IMG/VR virus record: IMGVR_UViG_3300032053_000043
Location: 1-64,000 of that record
Reading direction: 5' to 3' (one strand)
Origin: a virus
DNA: 64,000 bases
The position numbers were made by a program, and so were the translations under genes. Of the stretch, positions 42,120-50,915 are shown in pieces. The notes under the pieces were generated by a model. The model did not search any database, was not told where the DNA came from, and saw nothing but the letters and a program-made list of their open reading frames with translations. Position 1 is the stretch's first letter. Every line of letters starts with the position of its first letter.

Positions 42120-42686
42120 TTACGCGAACCAGTGTATAACAGCCGGCATGACGATGAAGTAAACTCCACGGCGCGAGGCCGCAGCAAGATTCTTCTCGCT
42201 TTCGTCAAGATCAACAATCTGCACAGCAGCATTGCCACCAGTTTTGGACTTATCCACGTACCAGTAGCCATCAGAGTCGATGGTCAAGCCATAGTTAATA
42301 CCAATATCAGCTTGAGTCAAAGACTGTCCAGTTGGATTGATCTGTCCTTTAAATACCGTTTCGACAACAGCAAGTTCAACTCCGCAACGGCCATCGTTGA
42401 TGGGCGCGCCACGCGGAATCTTGACGGCGGAAGGCATGTGCGGAACGGTGCCGTAGTGAAGTGTGTGCGGTACACCAGCTACAGCAAGACCACTTCCCGC
42501 TTCTTGACTAAACCCAACGATGGAATCAGTCAAGTCAGTGCCATCCCACGCTTGCAGAAAGCCGTCGGTATGGATTTGAACTGGAGTACCATCCAAGAAG
42601 GTCTTGGACGCACCTTCTTTAAGCCTCCGCACAGCCGGCTGGTTGTCAGTCGTTGTACGGCAAGCTCGGATCGGCATTGACGCCAT
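42120..42686 (-). CDS. Head decoration/stabilisation-type protein
   Basis: 188 residues, beta-rich with Gly turns (TPVQIHTDGFLQAWDGTDL; VFKGQINPTGQSLTQADIG). It lies directly upstream of the capsid gene in transcription order, where phages of this type keep a decoration protein. Composition fits a small barrel; the family is not named. Confidence 0.6.
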   Translation of the reverse strand: MASMPIRACRTTTDNQPAVRRLKEGASKTFLDGTPVQIHTDGFLQAWDGTDLTDSIVGFSQEAGSGLAVAGVPHTLHYGTVPHMPSAVKIPRGAPINDGRCGVELAVVETVFKGQINPTGQSLTQADIGINYGLTIDSDGYWYVDKSKTGGNAAVQIVDLDESEKNLAAASRRGVYFIVMPAVIHWFA

Positions 42687-42689
42687 TTC

Positions 42690-43166
42690 TCAGCCTCCTA
42701 TTCCTTTAAGATCTTTCTCGTTTGGGGTAAAAACGGACATCTTCCGTTTGAGTTCAGGCGGCTCACTAACTCCGCCTAAAGCTTCTTTAAGAACACGCTC
42801 TCCAGTCTTGCCATCCTGTTTCGAACCAGAAGCTCTAAGCGCACGCTGTACATTGTATTTCTGTTCGCCAAGAGCTTTATTGCGGTCGATTTTCATTAAA
42901 ATCAAATCCATGCTTTTGAAATGACCGTCTTTAAACACGACACCTGGAACTTCGGCGTCGACCGGAGTCGCGTTGACATAGCCCTTAGCTTTGGCTTGAT
43001 CATATAGGAAACCGTCCTGGAAGGAACAGTTCGCCCACTTGAACCAAAGCGTAGGATTCTTCGAAATTACATTCTCAATTCCAGTAGACGTAAGCGGCCT
43101 TGCAATGATGTTATCATCGAACAGGAAAGCCGCATCGCGTCTTCCTTGTGGTGAAAGCTGTGGCAT
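42690..43166 (-). CDS. Head-region protein, unknown (158 residues)
   Basis: Between scaffold and decoration-type genes. Contains LTSTGIENVISKNPTLWFKW and LRASGSKQDGKTGERVLKEA. Mixed alpha/beta, no recognisable motif. By position a head-completion or scaffold-related protein. Confidence 0.55.
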   Translation of the reverse strand: MPQLSPQGRRDAAFLFDDNIIARPLTSTGIENVISKNPTLWFKWANCSFQDGFLYDQAKAKGYVNATPVDAEVPGVVFKDGHFKSMDLILMKIDRNKALGEQKYNVQRALRASGSKQDGKTGERVLKEALGGVSEPPELKRKMSVFTPNEKDLKGIGG

Positions 43167-43169
43167 GTT

Positions 43170-43904
43170 TTACTCCTTAGCTTGAAACGATACGTGACCA
43201 CTTGGACTGACCTGCATACGTTCCTTTTGTGCAAGAAGGTGTTCCGGGGAAATCTTCAAACTACGGGCCATCTTCACTTCGTCCTCGGTTAGTTCGGCCT
43301 TCTTCGACGGAGACAAAGGACTAGCTCCACCACCAGATTCGATAAAAAATTCCGACTTGTCTTTGGTGATAAGTTCACCGGCGTGTGAACCGACAACCTG
43401 TTGGAATACACGCTCGTAAGTCTCTGGAAACTGACGGAATTGCAGTGGGACCGTCTCGAAAAGCTTATCGACCTCCCCACGGAACTTCGTCAAAAGCCTC
43501 GCGTGCAAAGGGCTCTGCTGAACACGCTGCTCACCAATAAACTTCGCGGACTGCGCAGCAAGAGCTAACTGGTTTTGGACAATCGGACCAAGACGTTCAC
43601 TAAAGGCTTTGTCCTCATCTTCGAGGATACTCGTTGGACCTGTTGTTGCAGTAGCGGCCGCTGCACTATGACGGTTCGCTTCCAAAACTTGGATCGAAGC
43701 CTGCGCAGCCTGCAAATCCGCTTCGGCTTTCTGTAGAGCCGCTGTACCCTGCGCGTGGGCTGTCTTAGCAGTCTCGTGCTCCGCCGACGCTGCACGAAGC
43801 GTTTTAAGCTCCGCAACGATCTCGCCAGGCGTCTTTCCTTTTAATTCCTCCGGCATGTCGCCTTCGTCGTCTTTAACCGGAGGGTCACCCCTTGTCCACT
43901 TCAT
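43170..43904 (-). CDS. Scaffold-like protein
   Basis: 244 residues, strongly helical and charged. A central coiled coil (AALQKAEADLQAAQASIQVL) is flanked by acidic N-terminal residues and a basic C-terminal region (SPSKKAELTEDEVKMARSLK). These features, plus position between portal and capsid, are typical of phage scaffolds. It overlaps the preceding small gene. Confidence 0.65.
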   Translation of the reverse strand: MKWTRGDPPVKDDEGDMPEELKGKTPGEIVAELKTLRAASAEHETAKTAHAQGTAALQKAEADLQAAQASIQVLEANRHSAAAATATTGPTSILEDEDKAFSERLGPIVQNQLALAAQSAKFIGEQRVQQSPLHARLLTKFRGEVDKLFETVPLQFRQFPETYERVFQQVVGSHAGELITKDKSEFFIESGGGASPLSPSKKAELTEDEVKMARSLKISPEHLLAQKERMQVSPSGHVSFQAKE

Positions 43905-44169
43905 GTTTACTCTCCTTTTTCTTGAGTTCTTCCGGCAATGCCAGAATCTTCTTTAGCACCGCTACCGCGCCCTGCGCCTTAAAAACCTCATTGAGATTGC
44001 TGGAGCATTCCAGGGAGTGTTGCCAATGCCCCAGCTCCCCCTTGATCCACTCCAGGAACACTCGCGCCGGCTGGCTGTCCAACCATTGGTGAACCACCTC
44101 CGCCTGTCTTGGCTCGTAGATGCTCAATTTGCGCCTCCGGTACAAGCCTTGTAGGCTCATCCTGACCAA
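43885..44169 (-). CDS. 94-residue protein overlapping the portal 3' end
   Basis: The frame starts 182 bases inside the portal gene in another frame. The C-terminal two thirds (SLECSSNLNEVFKAQGAVAV then ALPEELKKKESKHEVDKG) form a plausible helical hairpin of a kind often found after phage portals. The N-terminal part may be a non-functional extension, though no internal Met offers a later start. It overlaps the scaffold start by 20 bases. Confidence 0.5.
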   Translation of the reverse strand: MVRMSLQGLYRRRKLSIYEPRQAEVVHQWLDSQPARVFLEWIKGELGHWQHSLECSSNLNEVFKAQGAVAVLKKILALPEELKKKESKHEVDKG

Positions 44170-45895
44170 AGTTCCTCAACACGGATTTCATCAACGAATC
44201 CGCCGAACGGATCGCGTCTATTAAATAATTCTTAATTTCTGGAGGAACCATTTGGTTCGCGGCTTGCCCAATCATGGCAGCTATCGCCCCATAATGCTTC
44301 ATCATAATCTGAACTAACATAATGTCGGCTTGCTTTTCAAGTTCACGATTCAGCGAAGCCGTCGCCGCAAGGACAGGCATAAAAACGGTCTTATTTTTAA
44401 TTGCATCGAAAGCCTTCCGCAAATGCTCGGCTGACTTTCCGTACGAAGCAAAACGACCTGGATCTGTACCGAAGTACGCAATTTCATTTGCAATAACGCG
44501 ACCAAGACGCAAGTGTGCGGTACGAATATCGCTGATGTGCATATCAGTACGTGTGTTACCTTCCTGTAAAAGGGACAACGTACCCATTGCGGTGTATACA
44601 CCACGTTTCGTAAACGTACCCGCGCCAAAGCCTTGCATCGGGGGCGAAACGCCACTTAGCTTGTCAGCTAAGTCAAGACTTAAACGCTCCTCGTCGATGT
44701 TCACCTGCGAAGGCTCGCCATGAGAAATTGCCTCGATGTCGTCCTTCTCAGCCGGTATATGAGCACCCGGATATATATCAAAGCCCTCGCCCGCAGCCGG
44801 AGTATTCGGCGAAACACGAAACATCTTCGCATTGGCGACAGTTTGTGCATCACGTCTCTGATTATGAATCTGCGAAGTTTCTTCCTGAAAAGTCGAGAGC
44901 TTCTCAGCAAGTCCGTAACCGTAGTAGCTTCCGTCACGCGGAAAAAGCCTTGCGCCAATCCAAGGTTCGTCGGGGAAGAATGAGAAAATACTTCGTAGAA
45001 GCGTACCGGAGTTGTAGTGATAACAGGCTATCAACCTTGCTTGCGAAGTTCCTTCTCCGTAAATGCACCAGCACTCGTATATATACCACTCCCGGGAGTC
45101 CGGTCCTTGAATGGTTTGCGCTCCCACTTTGCTTTCAACTTCTTTTTGCGGAGCAGTTGGGCCTGATGCATCGGGTGAAGCAACAACGGCGTTGTAGATT
45201 TCGTTCTCTTTTCCACGCGCATACAATTCTCTAGCGAAACGGCTCTCAAGTTCTTGCAGATTCAAACGAACGCGGTGCGCCTTGAAACTAGCGTTCTTCA
45301 GAACGTTCGTTTGTACAGGAATGAACAAATCCTCGAAGAGAACCTTTTCCGGACGAGGACCGTCGTAAACAGTGTCGTCGATGAAATCGTACTTACCAGT
45401 ACCATCACCCGATGGAACGGCAATCGCTTCGACTTGCGTTTCCCACGGACATTTGATAACCGACGTTCCGTATTGCACAACATCGTTGAGGAACTCACGG
45501 TAAACGCGGTACAAATCCAATTCTTCAGGCTCAAGAGCCAAATCCGTTAAGTAACGTTCAATCGCCATACGAAGCGGTTCGGCATCGCCTCCAAAATCGC
45601 CACCGACTTGGAAAGGCCATATTGGACGAAGTTTGTAAATTGCGGCAATTAGCCTTGCTACTAACGTATCGGCGTGTATAGCCACGATTGGAACAACAAG
45701 GTTACTGGCGTTCGGGAATGGATAGTTGCGTATCCTCTGTAAAGGCTGGGACTCGTAAACACGCCGCCAGCTTGGGAGCTTAGTTTCATGGATTTCGCGG
45801 AGACCTTCGATGCAGGAACGCAGATTTTCCTTTAGGAAGGCTTTGAACTTCGTTTCGCCTTCCTTCGAGAAGTTCACATGGATAGGCTGGACCAT
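43988..45895 (-). CDS. Portal protein
   Basis: 635 residues. The shape is that of P22-type portals: helical clip and stem, an alpha/beta core (YRVYREFLNDVVQYGTSVIK; LFEDLFIPVQTNVLKNASFK) and a long helical region (LGRVIANEIAYFGTDPGRFA), then a Pro/Gly-rich C-terminal tail that ends in a barrel-like amphipathic stretch. It would form the twelve-fold ring through which DNA passes. It is directly followed by scaffold and capsid genes. Confidence 0.85.
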   Translation of the reverse strand: MVQPIHVNFSKEGETKFKAFLKENLRSCIEGLREIHETKLPSWRRVYESQPLQRIRNYPFPNASNLVVPIVAIHADTLVARLIAAIYKLRPIWPFQVGGDFGGDAEPLRMAIERYLTDLALEPEELDLYRVYREFLNDVVQYGTSVIKCPWETQVEAIAVPSGDGTGKYDFIDDTVYDGPRPEKVLFEDLFIPVQTNVLKNASFKAHRVRLNLQELESRFARELYARGKENEIYNAVVASPDASGPTAPQKEVESKVGAQTIQGPDSREWYIYECWCIYGEGTSQARLIACYHYNSGTLLRSIFSFFPDEPWIGARLFPRDGSYYGYGLAEKLSTFQEETSQIHNQRRDAQTVANAKMFRVSPNTPAAGEGFDIYPGAHIPAEKDDIEAISHGEPSQVNIDEERLSLDLADKLSGVSPPMQGFGAGTFTKRGVYTAMGTLSLLQEGNTRTDMHISDIRTAHLRLGRVIANEIAYFGTDPGRFASYGKSAEHLRKAFDAIKNKTVFMPVLAATASLNRELEKQADIMLVQIMMKHYGAIAAMIGQAANQMVPPEIKNYLIDAIRSADSLMKSVLRNFGQDEPTRLVPEAQIEHLRAKTGGGGSPMVGQPAGASVPGVDQGGAGALATLPGMLQQSQ

Positions 45896-45899
45896 GAAA

Positions 45900-46028
45900 C
45901 TACTTCCGTCTCCTATGAGGCTTCTGCCCAGTCGAAGCTACGCATACCGCGTAAGGGTTTACCTTTTTCTTCCCACGTCGATTCCGCGCTCTAACATGCG
46001 CGATGCAACGCATGAGCTTCGCTGACAT
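45900..46028 (-). CDS. Small basic protein between terminase and portal
   Basis: 42 residues from ATG 46028, overlapping the terminase stop (TAATG). MSAKLMRCIAHVRARNRRGK followed by KVNPYAVCVAS: very basic, two Cys. Small phage proteins with AK-V---K---NPYAVC phrases are familiar to me from near terminases; function unknown. Confidence 0.55.
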   Translation of the reverse strand: MSAKLMRCIAHVRARNRRGKKKVNPYAVCVASTGQKPHRRRK

Positions 46029-47713
46029 TAGTTCACTCCCACCGAGTAAGGCTTCCCCATTTCCTGCAGACGTTGTCTATTAGACGCCATCCATGCAGGC
46101 ATAAATTTAGAATAGGCAAAGCTTTTCAACACTTGTGGCGCGTAAGCCAACGCATCGAGGATGTCGCAGAACCTTCCCTTTGGGAACGTCGTGTATTCCC
46201 CAATGAAATCCCCTTGATGCCTCTGGCACCAGAAACGTCCTTCTTCAAAGATTGGTTGTAAGACGGTAAGAATGCGTGATTCCTTACGGCGTGTGATAGT
46301 TCCGTCCGGCCCTTCGACTTCGCCCTTGAGCGGGATTATCTTCAGATAACGATTCGCTTGTCGATTGCGATAGTCGATATGATAAGCAACAAACCGCTGT
46401 GCAGCGACCGTTTCAACGCCAAGTTTACGAATGTTCCACTTATCAGCAAGCTCATAAATCTTACCGAAGTAATCGTCGTAAGGCGCAGCATTTGCCCAAC
46501 AATCTAGCAAGTAATAATGGTCGTCGTCGCTTAATCCCAATACGACCACGGAGTGGCGGCAACGCCCCAAACCAGCGTTGCCGGCGTGCGCTGGATCGGT
46601 AACCTCAGCTAATCCGAGATGTGTAATCTCAATGTCTCTACGAACGCTACCATCGTAGACCTCGTGTTGGACAACGAGACGACCGTCTGGTTTGGTAAAG
46701 AGTTTGAAGTGACGCAGCCACTCAGGATGGAAAGCCGCGTTCTCAGGGGCAGCGGGGTTATTAAGGAACTGCGCGGAGAAGTTGTAACTACCAAGTTTCC
46801 TCCGAATTCGTTCGAGCTTCTCGACAGAGAACATTTCCGGAAAGATCGGCGTATCCGGAGGATGTTCTGGGCAACAGCCGCCCAAGGCGCTATGCGAACT
46901 TATTCTGAACCAAGGTTCGTGTTCACGAAGGAAGGTATTCAGATCGTGGTAAGACCACCGATTGCCAACGACAAGTTCATCGTTTTCGTGGATTGCATCT
47001 TGCGACTCAAAGGCACCAACGACAAGTCGATGGTAGTCTACTGTCTTATCCATCACCGATTGCGACTCAACGGCTTTGCGGCCCACTAAATCATCCTGGA
47101 CGATCCGTATGTAGTGCCTACTTTGCAAGGCGGAGCCCACGCCGATGAAATCGAATGTTCCTTCGCCGTGTGAAGCTCCGCCCTGTGGTCGACGGCAATG
47201 CAAGGAGAAGTTGGTCCAAGTTTCTGTGGTAGTAGGAAGAGTTTCAGGAAAAAGGGCCCGATAAACGGAGTTCGACTCAAAATGGCGGCGCGTCCTAGAA
47301 CCAAGCATCGCTGCGTTAGTAATCGTCTCACTAACAAGGAGAGTTCGCGTTGCCGAATCATGGACGCGCCGCATGAAGGCAAGGAACTCCGCGGAGTAAC
47401 CAAGTTTACTTAACAAGTCGGCGTCGGAATTGCCAAAGGGCAAAGCCCACCACATCGGAAGAGCTTCGCTACAAATGGTCGTCTTAAAATGGTCCCGTGG
47501 CAATTCGTAAAGGTCTTTGAGATGGGAACGCTCAAAAGAAAGACAAACAGGAAGGTGCAAACGGGGAGTAAGATGATTACGGCGAAGCGCGACTTTTGCG
47601 AAGTAGTATAAACTACCAAGCGAATTTATTCGGTGTGTTAGCAGTTTCGCTTCGGCAGAAGACGATTCTTCGATGGGAATTAGTCTAAAACGTTCTGCTA
47701 ACGTATCTGCCAT
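46028..47713 (-). CDS. terL: Terminase large subunit
   Basis: 561 residues. ATPase: Walker A-type LPRDHFKTT (71-79), Walker B IRIVQDDLV. Nuclease: acidic EVTDPAHAG, GVETVA and RFCDILDALAYA residues for the RNase H-like active site. The motor packages DNA and cuts concatemers. The P-loop lacks the usual first glycines but PR---K-[ST]T is common in this family. It is followed by a small basic gene and then the portal. Confidence 0.85.
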   Translation of the reverse strand: MADTLAERFRLIPIEESSSAEAKLLTHRINSLGSLYYFAKVALRRNHLTPRLHLPVCLSFERSHLKDLYELPRDHFKTTICSEALPMWWALPFGNSDADLLSKLGYSAEFLAFMRRVHDSATRTLLVSETITNAAMLGSRTRRHFESNSVYRALFPETLPTTTETWTNFSLHCRRPQGGASHGEGTFDFIGVGSALQSRHYIRIVQDDLVGRKAVESQSVMDKTVDYHRLVVGAFESQDAIHENDELVVGNRWSYHDLNTFLREHEPWFRISSHSALGGCCPEHPPDTPIFPEMFSVEKLERIRRKLGSYNFSAQFLNNPAAPENAAFHPEWLRHFKLFTKPDGRLVVQHEVYDGSVRRDIEITHLGLAEVTDPAHAGNAGLGRCRHSVVVLGLSDDDHYYLLDCWANAAPYDDYFGKIYELADKWNIRKLGVETVAAQRFVAYHIDYRNRQANRYLKIIPLKGEVEGPDGTITRRKESRILTVLQPIFEEGRFWCQRHQGDFIGEYTTFPKGRFCDILDALAYAPQVLKSFAYSKFMPAWMASNRQRLQEMGKPYSVGVN

Positions 47714-47803
47714 TTCGTTTTATGGCAGGAGTCAGGATGCACGGCCCGACCCCTATTTCGCCCCCGTACAGGCTCATTCTGTACCATCTGCAGTAGTACA
47801 GAG

Positions 47804-48304
47804 TTAGTTCGGTTTACCGCTAGGTCCTATCGGCCCTGCAATTACTTCAGCTACAATAGCATCCGCTTCGCGGCCAAGGTTTGCGAGTAACTCACCCGGA
47901 ACGTGTGGAGAATCCGGCGACAGACGAATCGCGTCTTTTACAAAGACCCTCTTCGGATCTCTGTCGAGAATTTCCTTGGCTGCTTCAAGCCTTGCTTTTA
48001 AATCACGTTTCTGTAAGACTCCGTCCACGAGTGCCCTCATTGCCGCAGGAACCGCTACCGCGAAGTGTGCCCGAAGCGCATCGGTTCGACTTGCGAGAAT
48101 GCCGTCGAGCTTTGAAATTACGCCAGTAAACTCCGCCTCTTCTTCAAGTTTATACTCCGGCAGTGCTACTATTCTACTAAGACAGCTTTGCGTTAAGCCA
48201 AGTCCCCGCATGATTTGTTGGTCTTTGATTCCTTGGCAACGCAAGCGTGCTATCTGCGCAATTTTCAGACGAACTTTCGTGTGGAATTTGAACTTTGGAA
48301 CCAA
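47804..48304 (-). CDS. Terminase small subunit-like protein
   Basis: 166 residues. An N-terminal helix-turn-helix-like part (KIAQIARLRCQGIKDQQIMR then GLTQSCLSRIVAL) and a helical middle (ARTDALRAHFAVAVPAAMRA) match small terminases or phage DNA-binding adaptors. It is the first gene of the late operon, starting next to the early promoter. A role in DNA recognition for packaging is inferred. Confidence 0.65.
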   Translation of the reverse strand: MVPKFKFHTKVRLKIAQIARLRCQGIKDQQIMRGLGLTQSCLSRIVALPEYKLEEEAEFTGVISKLDGILASRTDALRAHFAVAVPAAMRALVDGVLQKRDLKARLEAAKEILDRDPKRVFVKDAIRLSPDSPHVPGELLANLGREADAIVAEVIAGPIGPSGKPN

Positions 48305-48424
48305 TTCAGAATCCTCAAAGCTCGGCTAGATAAACCACTGGTTACGTAGTAAGTGTCTCATTGAAGCGGGCTTTGTGTCAAGGAAACTTTTTTTGTAAGT
48401 TCAATTGAATCAATCGTTTACGAC

Positions 48425-48454
48425 TTGACAGTGAATGCTTTATACAAGTAAAAT
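48425..48454 (+). promoter_or_regulatory. Sigma70-like promoter, start of early region
   Basis: TTGACA at 48425-48430, 18-base spacer and TAAAAT at 48449-48454. Transcription would start about 48461, at or beside the ATG 48463, giving a leaderless or nearly leaderless message. It lies in the divergent gap between late and early operons. Confidence 0.65.
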
Positions 48455-48462
48455 ATCAAGTG

Positions 48463-48723
48463 ATGCTCTGCCCACTCTGCGAAGGCTCTGGCGAACTGCA
48501 CTCAAGCCAAACAGTAACTCCGAAAGAGGCCGGCTTTATTCTAAAATTGAACATGCCTTCTATCTACCAATATATAAGACGTGGAAAACTGTATGCAGAG
48601 CGTCTTAGTTCCAACGGTCGCCTTACGATTACCAAAGCTTCGCTTATGGAATTTATGGGACTTAGGAAACGAAGCGCGAAGCAAAAAGTATCAACGAAGT
48701 TAACACTTTCGCAAGGAGCGTAG
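48463..48723 (+). CDS. Helix-turn-helix DNA-binding protein (excisionase/MerR-like)
   Basis: 86 residues. N-terminal Cys pair (CPLCEGSGE) followed by TVTPKEAGFILKLNMPSIYQ and YIRRGKLYAERLSSNGRL, a winged helix like Xis or MerR DNA-binding domains (helix-turn-helix 17). First gene of the early operon and candidate ligand for the dispersed palindromes. A promoter lies immediately upstream; the message would be almost leaderless. Its last codons overlap one of the palindromes. Confidence 0.7.
   Translation: MLCPLCEGSGELHSSQTVTPKEAGFILKLNMPSIYQYIRRGKLYAERLSSNGRLTITKASLMEFMGLRKRSAKQKVSTKLTLSQGA
48685..48709. repeat. Palindrome AAAGTATCAAC GAA GTTAACACTTT
   Basis: Eleven-base arms with a mismatch, three-base loop. 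It overlaps the C-terminal codons of the DNA-binding protein gene. Family consensus: AAAGTRTYAAC-N3-GTTRAYACTTT. Confidence 0.7.
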
Positions 48724-48725
48724 AC

Positions 48726-49109
48726 GTGCGTAACTTACTTTGTACCGCTGCGGTGCTTATGGCAGTAGCTATTGCCGTAGGCGCCATCGACGAGGAGACA
48801 AAAGACATGAAACCCATCCAACTCACTAGTGAGGAAAGAATCACCGCTGAAGCCCTTGCACTAAGAGTGCGTACCGCTGAGCAAGAACTTGCCTTATTGG
48901 AACAACGTCACGCAGTTGTTTTACAACAACTCCCGTTTCTCCGTCAGAAGCGTGATGGTTACGCCAACGAAGTTCTCGCAGAGCACAAAGCTCTCAAAGG
49001 AAGCACAATAAACTGGACCGACGGAGTTATTATTCCTCCAACGCCAGAGGCAAAGCCTCCAAAGACGGAGCCCGCGAGCGCGAAGAAAGATGAATCCAAA
49101 ACGAAGTAA
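48726..49109 (+). CDS. Exported coiled-coil protein
   Basis: 127 residues from GTG 48726, with AAGGAG upstream. Signal peptide (RNLLCTAAVLMAVAIAVGA), then a coiled coil (LALRVRTAEQELALLEQRHA) and a Pro/Lys-rich tail. In an early operon such a protein may act on the host envelope, for example in exclusion. Family not recognised. Confidence 0.6.
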   Translation: MRNLLCTAAVLMAVAIAVGAIDEETKDMKPIQLTSEERITAEALALRVRTAEQELALLEQRHAVVLQQLPFLRQKRDGYANEVLAEHKALKGSTINWTDGVIIPPTPEAKPPKTEPASAKKDESKTK

Positions 49110-49326
49110 CAAAGTTATTTTCATCGACTGCGAAGGTATCCACGAAATGCAAGCCGATGCGAACCGTTTACTTAGTATGCGCCTTGATAACATACCACAA
49201 TTCCCCTACAAACGTAAGCGAAGCTTCCATCCTTTCTTCTCCCGTTTCCTCTTCTACCCCCTTTTAGTTTTCCTCTCCATAACACTCTCCTTATTCCTCG
49301 TCCGGCTTTGCCAAAGATACTTCTGA
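49090..49326 (+). CDS. Small C-terminal-anchored membrane protein
   Basis: 78 residues starting at ATG 49090 inside the previous gene. A basic stretch (FPYKRKRSFHPFF) precedes one membrane segment (FLFYPLLVFLSITLSLFLV). Unknown function. Confidence 0.5.
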   Translation: MNPKRSNKVIFIDCEGIHEMQADANRLLSMRLDNIPQFPYKRKRSFHPFFSRFLFYPLLVFLSITLSLFLVRLCQRYF

Positions 49327-49657
49327 TTCTGCCAAAGGTACTCGTAGAGACTCTGATTTTTTCCTGGAAAAATTGTTTAGAGGGCCAATAGGGTTAAGGT
49401 TTAGATTGTAGGTTTAGGGCCTACGCCCTCCAGTACCTTCGCAGTCAATGGCGAAGTAGTAAATAGCACACTACTTGTAGAGCCAAGCTAGACTGAAGCT
49501 GCGCGGCTGACTTGTCTGTACCACCGTACAGGTCCACAAAGCCGAGCAGCGGCTCACTTTGACAATTCGATTAGGACTGAGCAAACGCTAGTCTCCCGTA
49601 TGAGCGGGCGCGCGCGCAAGCGCGAATCTAAACGCAAGCTCATGAACGGGGGATGAC
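49327..49657. other. Intergenic region with several hairpins
   Basis: No convincing gene in ~330 bases. It has GAGGGC...GCCCTC, a CTGTAC-CACC-GTACAG hairpin near 49514, a GCCGAGC/GCGGCTC pair near 49540, and GC-rich CGGGCGCGCGCGC before the next gene. It could hold regulatory or structured RNA, or an origin. Nothing here decides. Confidence 0.5.
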
Positions 49658-49972
49658 ATGACTGAAGTAATCAAAAGCAACGGGTCCATCGAACTTACAG
49701 GTAAGAGTGCCGATGCGCTGCATGAGTACTGCGACATTGCACTAGACGAAACGGGCAAGCCCGCGAATCCTGCAATCGTTGCAAACCTCGCGCTTCGCAA
49801 GGGCCTGAAAGCAAACGCAAGCTACCTCAAGACAATGACCAGAAACGGGCTCGCCGACACACTACGCAAGCTACGCGTCAACGGGGCCGGCGAAGACGTT
49901 TGCAACCGGGCACAGGACCTCTGCTTTGAGAAAATGGACCGGCTGGACGCCTACATCAAGTCCGTTGAATAA
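49658..49972 (+). CDS. Hypothetical 104-residue early protein
   Basis: ATG 49658 behind CGGGGGATG. Mixed helical protein (ADALHEYCDIALDETGK; LRKGLKANASYLKTMTRNGL) with a C-terminal amphipathic helix. No family recognised. Single gene between two spacer regions. Confidence 0.55.
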   Translation: MTEVIKSNGSIELTGKSADALHEYCDIALDETGKPANPAIVANLALRKGLKANASYLKTMTRNGLADTLRKLRVNGAGEDVCNRAQDLCFEKMDRLDAYIKSVE

Positions 49973-50060
49973 CGGGTGTCCAATGCGCTGACAAGTCTCA
50001 GAGACTTCGCCCGCGCATACGGGGGATTAGCGAAGCTTCAAAGAAAGGGGGATGTGAAAC

Positions 50061-50453
50061 ATGCCGAGATTCGATTCGAACGAATCTCGCCTAAACCGTA
50101 CTATCGACCGCGGACGCGGGCGTGACATAGATTCTCTATTCACGCCTTTTAAGTCCCGACGCATACCAACACAATCGCCTAACGATTCGTTACCGAAACG
50201 TGAATATCCGTTAGGAAGTGGGTATGTCAAGGGTCTTCCCAAAGAATGCAAGCATTGTGGATACACGCAAGTGCATTGCAAGTGTGGAGCATTCGTTTGG
50301 GATACACCACAAACGCCCGCGGGTCGGAGAGTGCGAAACGGCGAGATCGTCACCGACAGTTTGCTACTTGCAAAGTTCATGTGTATACACGCAGTGCCGT
50401 ATGTTTTCAACGGCACGAAGTATGGATGTAAACGGTGTAATCCACGTTCGTGA
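50061..50453 (+). CDS. Zinc-binding protein (130 residues)
   Basis: Starts at ATG 50061 behind AAGGGGG. The N-terminal third is Arg-rich; a treble-clef-like motif (CKHCGYTQVHCKCGAFVW) follows, then a second Cys pair (GCKRC) at the C-terminus. Probably a small nucleic-acid-binding protein. Function unknown. Confidence 0.6.
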   Translation: MPRFDSNESRLNRTIDRGRGRDIDSLFTPFKSRRIPTQSPNDSLPKREYPLGSGYVKGLPKECKHCGYTQVHCKCGAFVWDTPQTPAGRRVRNGEIVTDSLLLAKFMCIHAVPYVFNGTKYGCKRCNPRS

Positions 50454-50472
50454 ACACCAACACGGAACGTGA

Positions 50473-50498
50473 TGTGTGTGTGTGTGTGTGTGTGTGTG
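50473..50498. repeat. TG dinucleotide microsatellite (13 units)
   Basis: Thirteen consecutive TG units just downstream of the zinc-binding gene stop. Such a tract is prone to slippage and can form left-handed DNA. Confidence 0.9.
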
Positions 50499-50704
50499 CG
50501 TTTTATGTGTTTACGCGCGTGCTTCCACGTTCCACGTCAGTCGCACGTGACGTTTCGTGTGTCTACGAATTGACACGTTTAACTTCGTTTTGGCGTTTTA
50601 AGTCTTTGGCAAATTCGTTGCGTCTTGGTGTCTTATTATTATAATCCTATCCATCTATGATATATATATTTTTTAATAGGGACAGAATCCAGAGCAAGGC
50701 ATAG

Positions 50705-50747
50705 CCTTTGGCTAAAGTATTAACTTAGTTGACACTTTTGCCAAAGG
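50705..50747. repeat. Long palindrome CCTTTGGC...GCCAAAGG
   Basis: Outer arms CCTTTGGC/GCCAAAGG are perfect; inner part is AAAGTATTAAC-TTA-GTTGACACTTT, the family palindrome. The hairpin of about 20 base pairs lacks a clear T run, so it may act as an operator or processing site rather than a terminator. Confidence 0.7.
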
Positions 50748-50886
50748 CAACACTGTTGCGTTTCGCAATCTTCGATGAAGCACGGGTGGGTAGTGTGTAA
50801 CGTGGAAACACAGCTACACGTGTAAAGCACACAGAGCACACAGCACAGAGTATTTTATAACTTCTTTGTTTTCAGTAGTTTGCAAC

Positions 50887-50915
50887 TTGACAACACTTCG
50901 CACACACAGTACACT
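50887..50915 (+). promoter_or_regulatory. Sigma70-like promoter
   Basis: TTGACA 50887-50892, 17-base spacer, TACACT 50910-50915. About 30 bases before the TTG start of the next gene. Confidence 0.6.

Noticed and set aside
50450-50644. 64-codon gene
   Set aside because: It is translated from the TG microsatellite (VCVCVCVC) and has no support.
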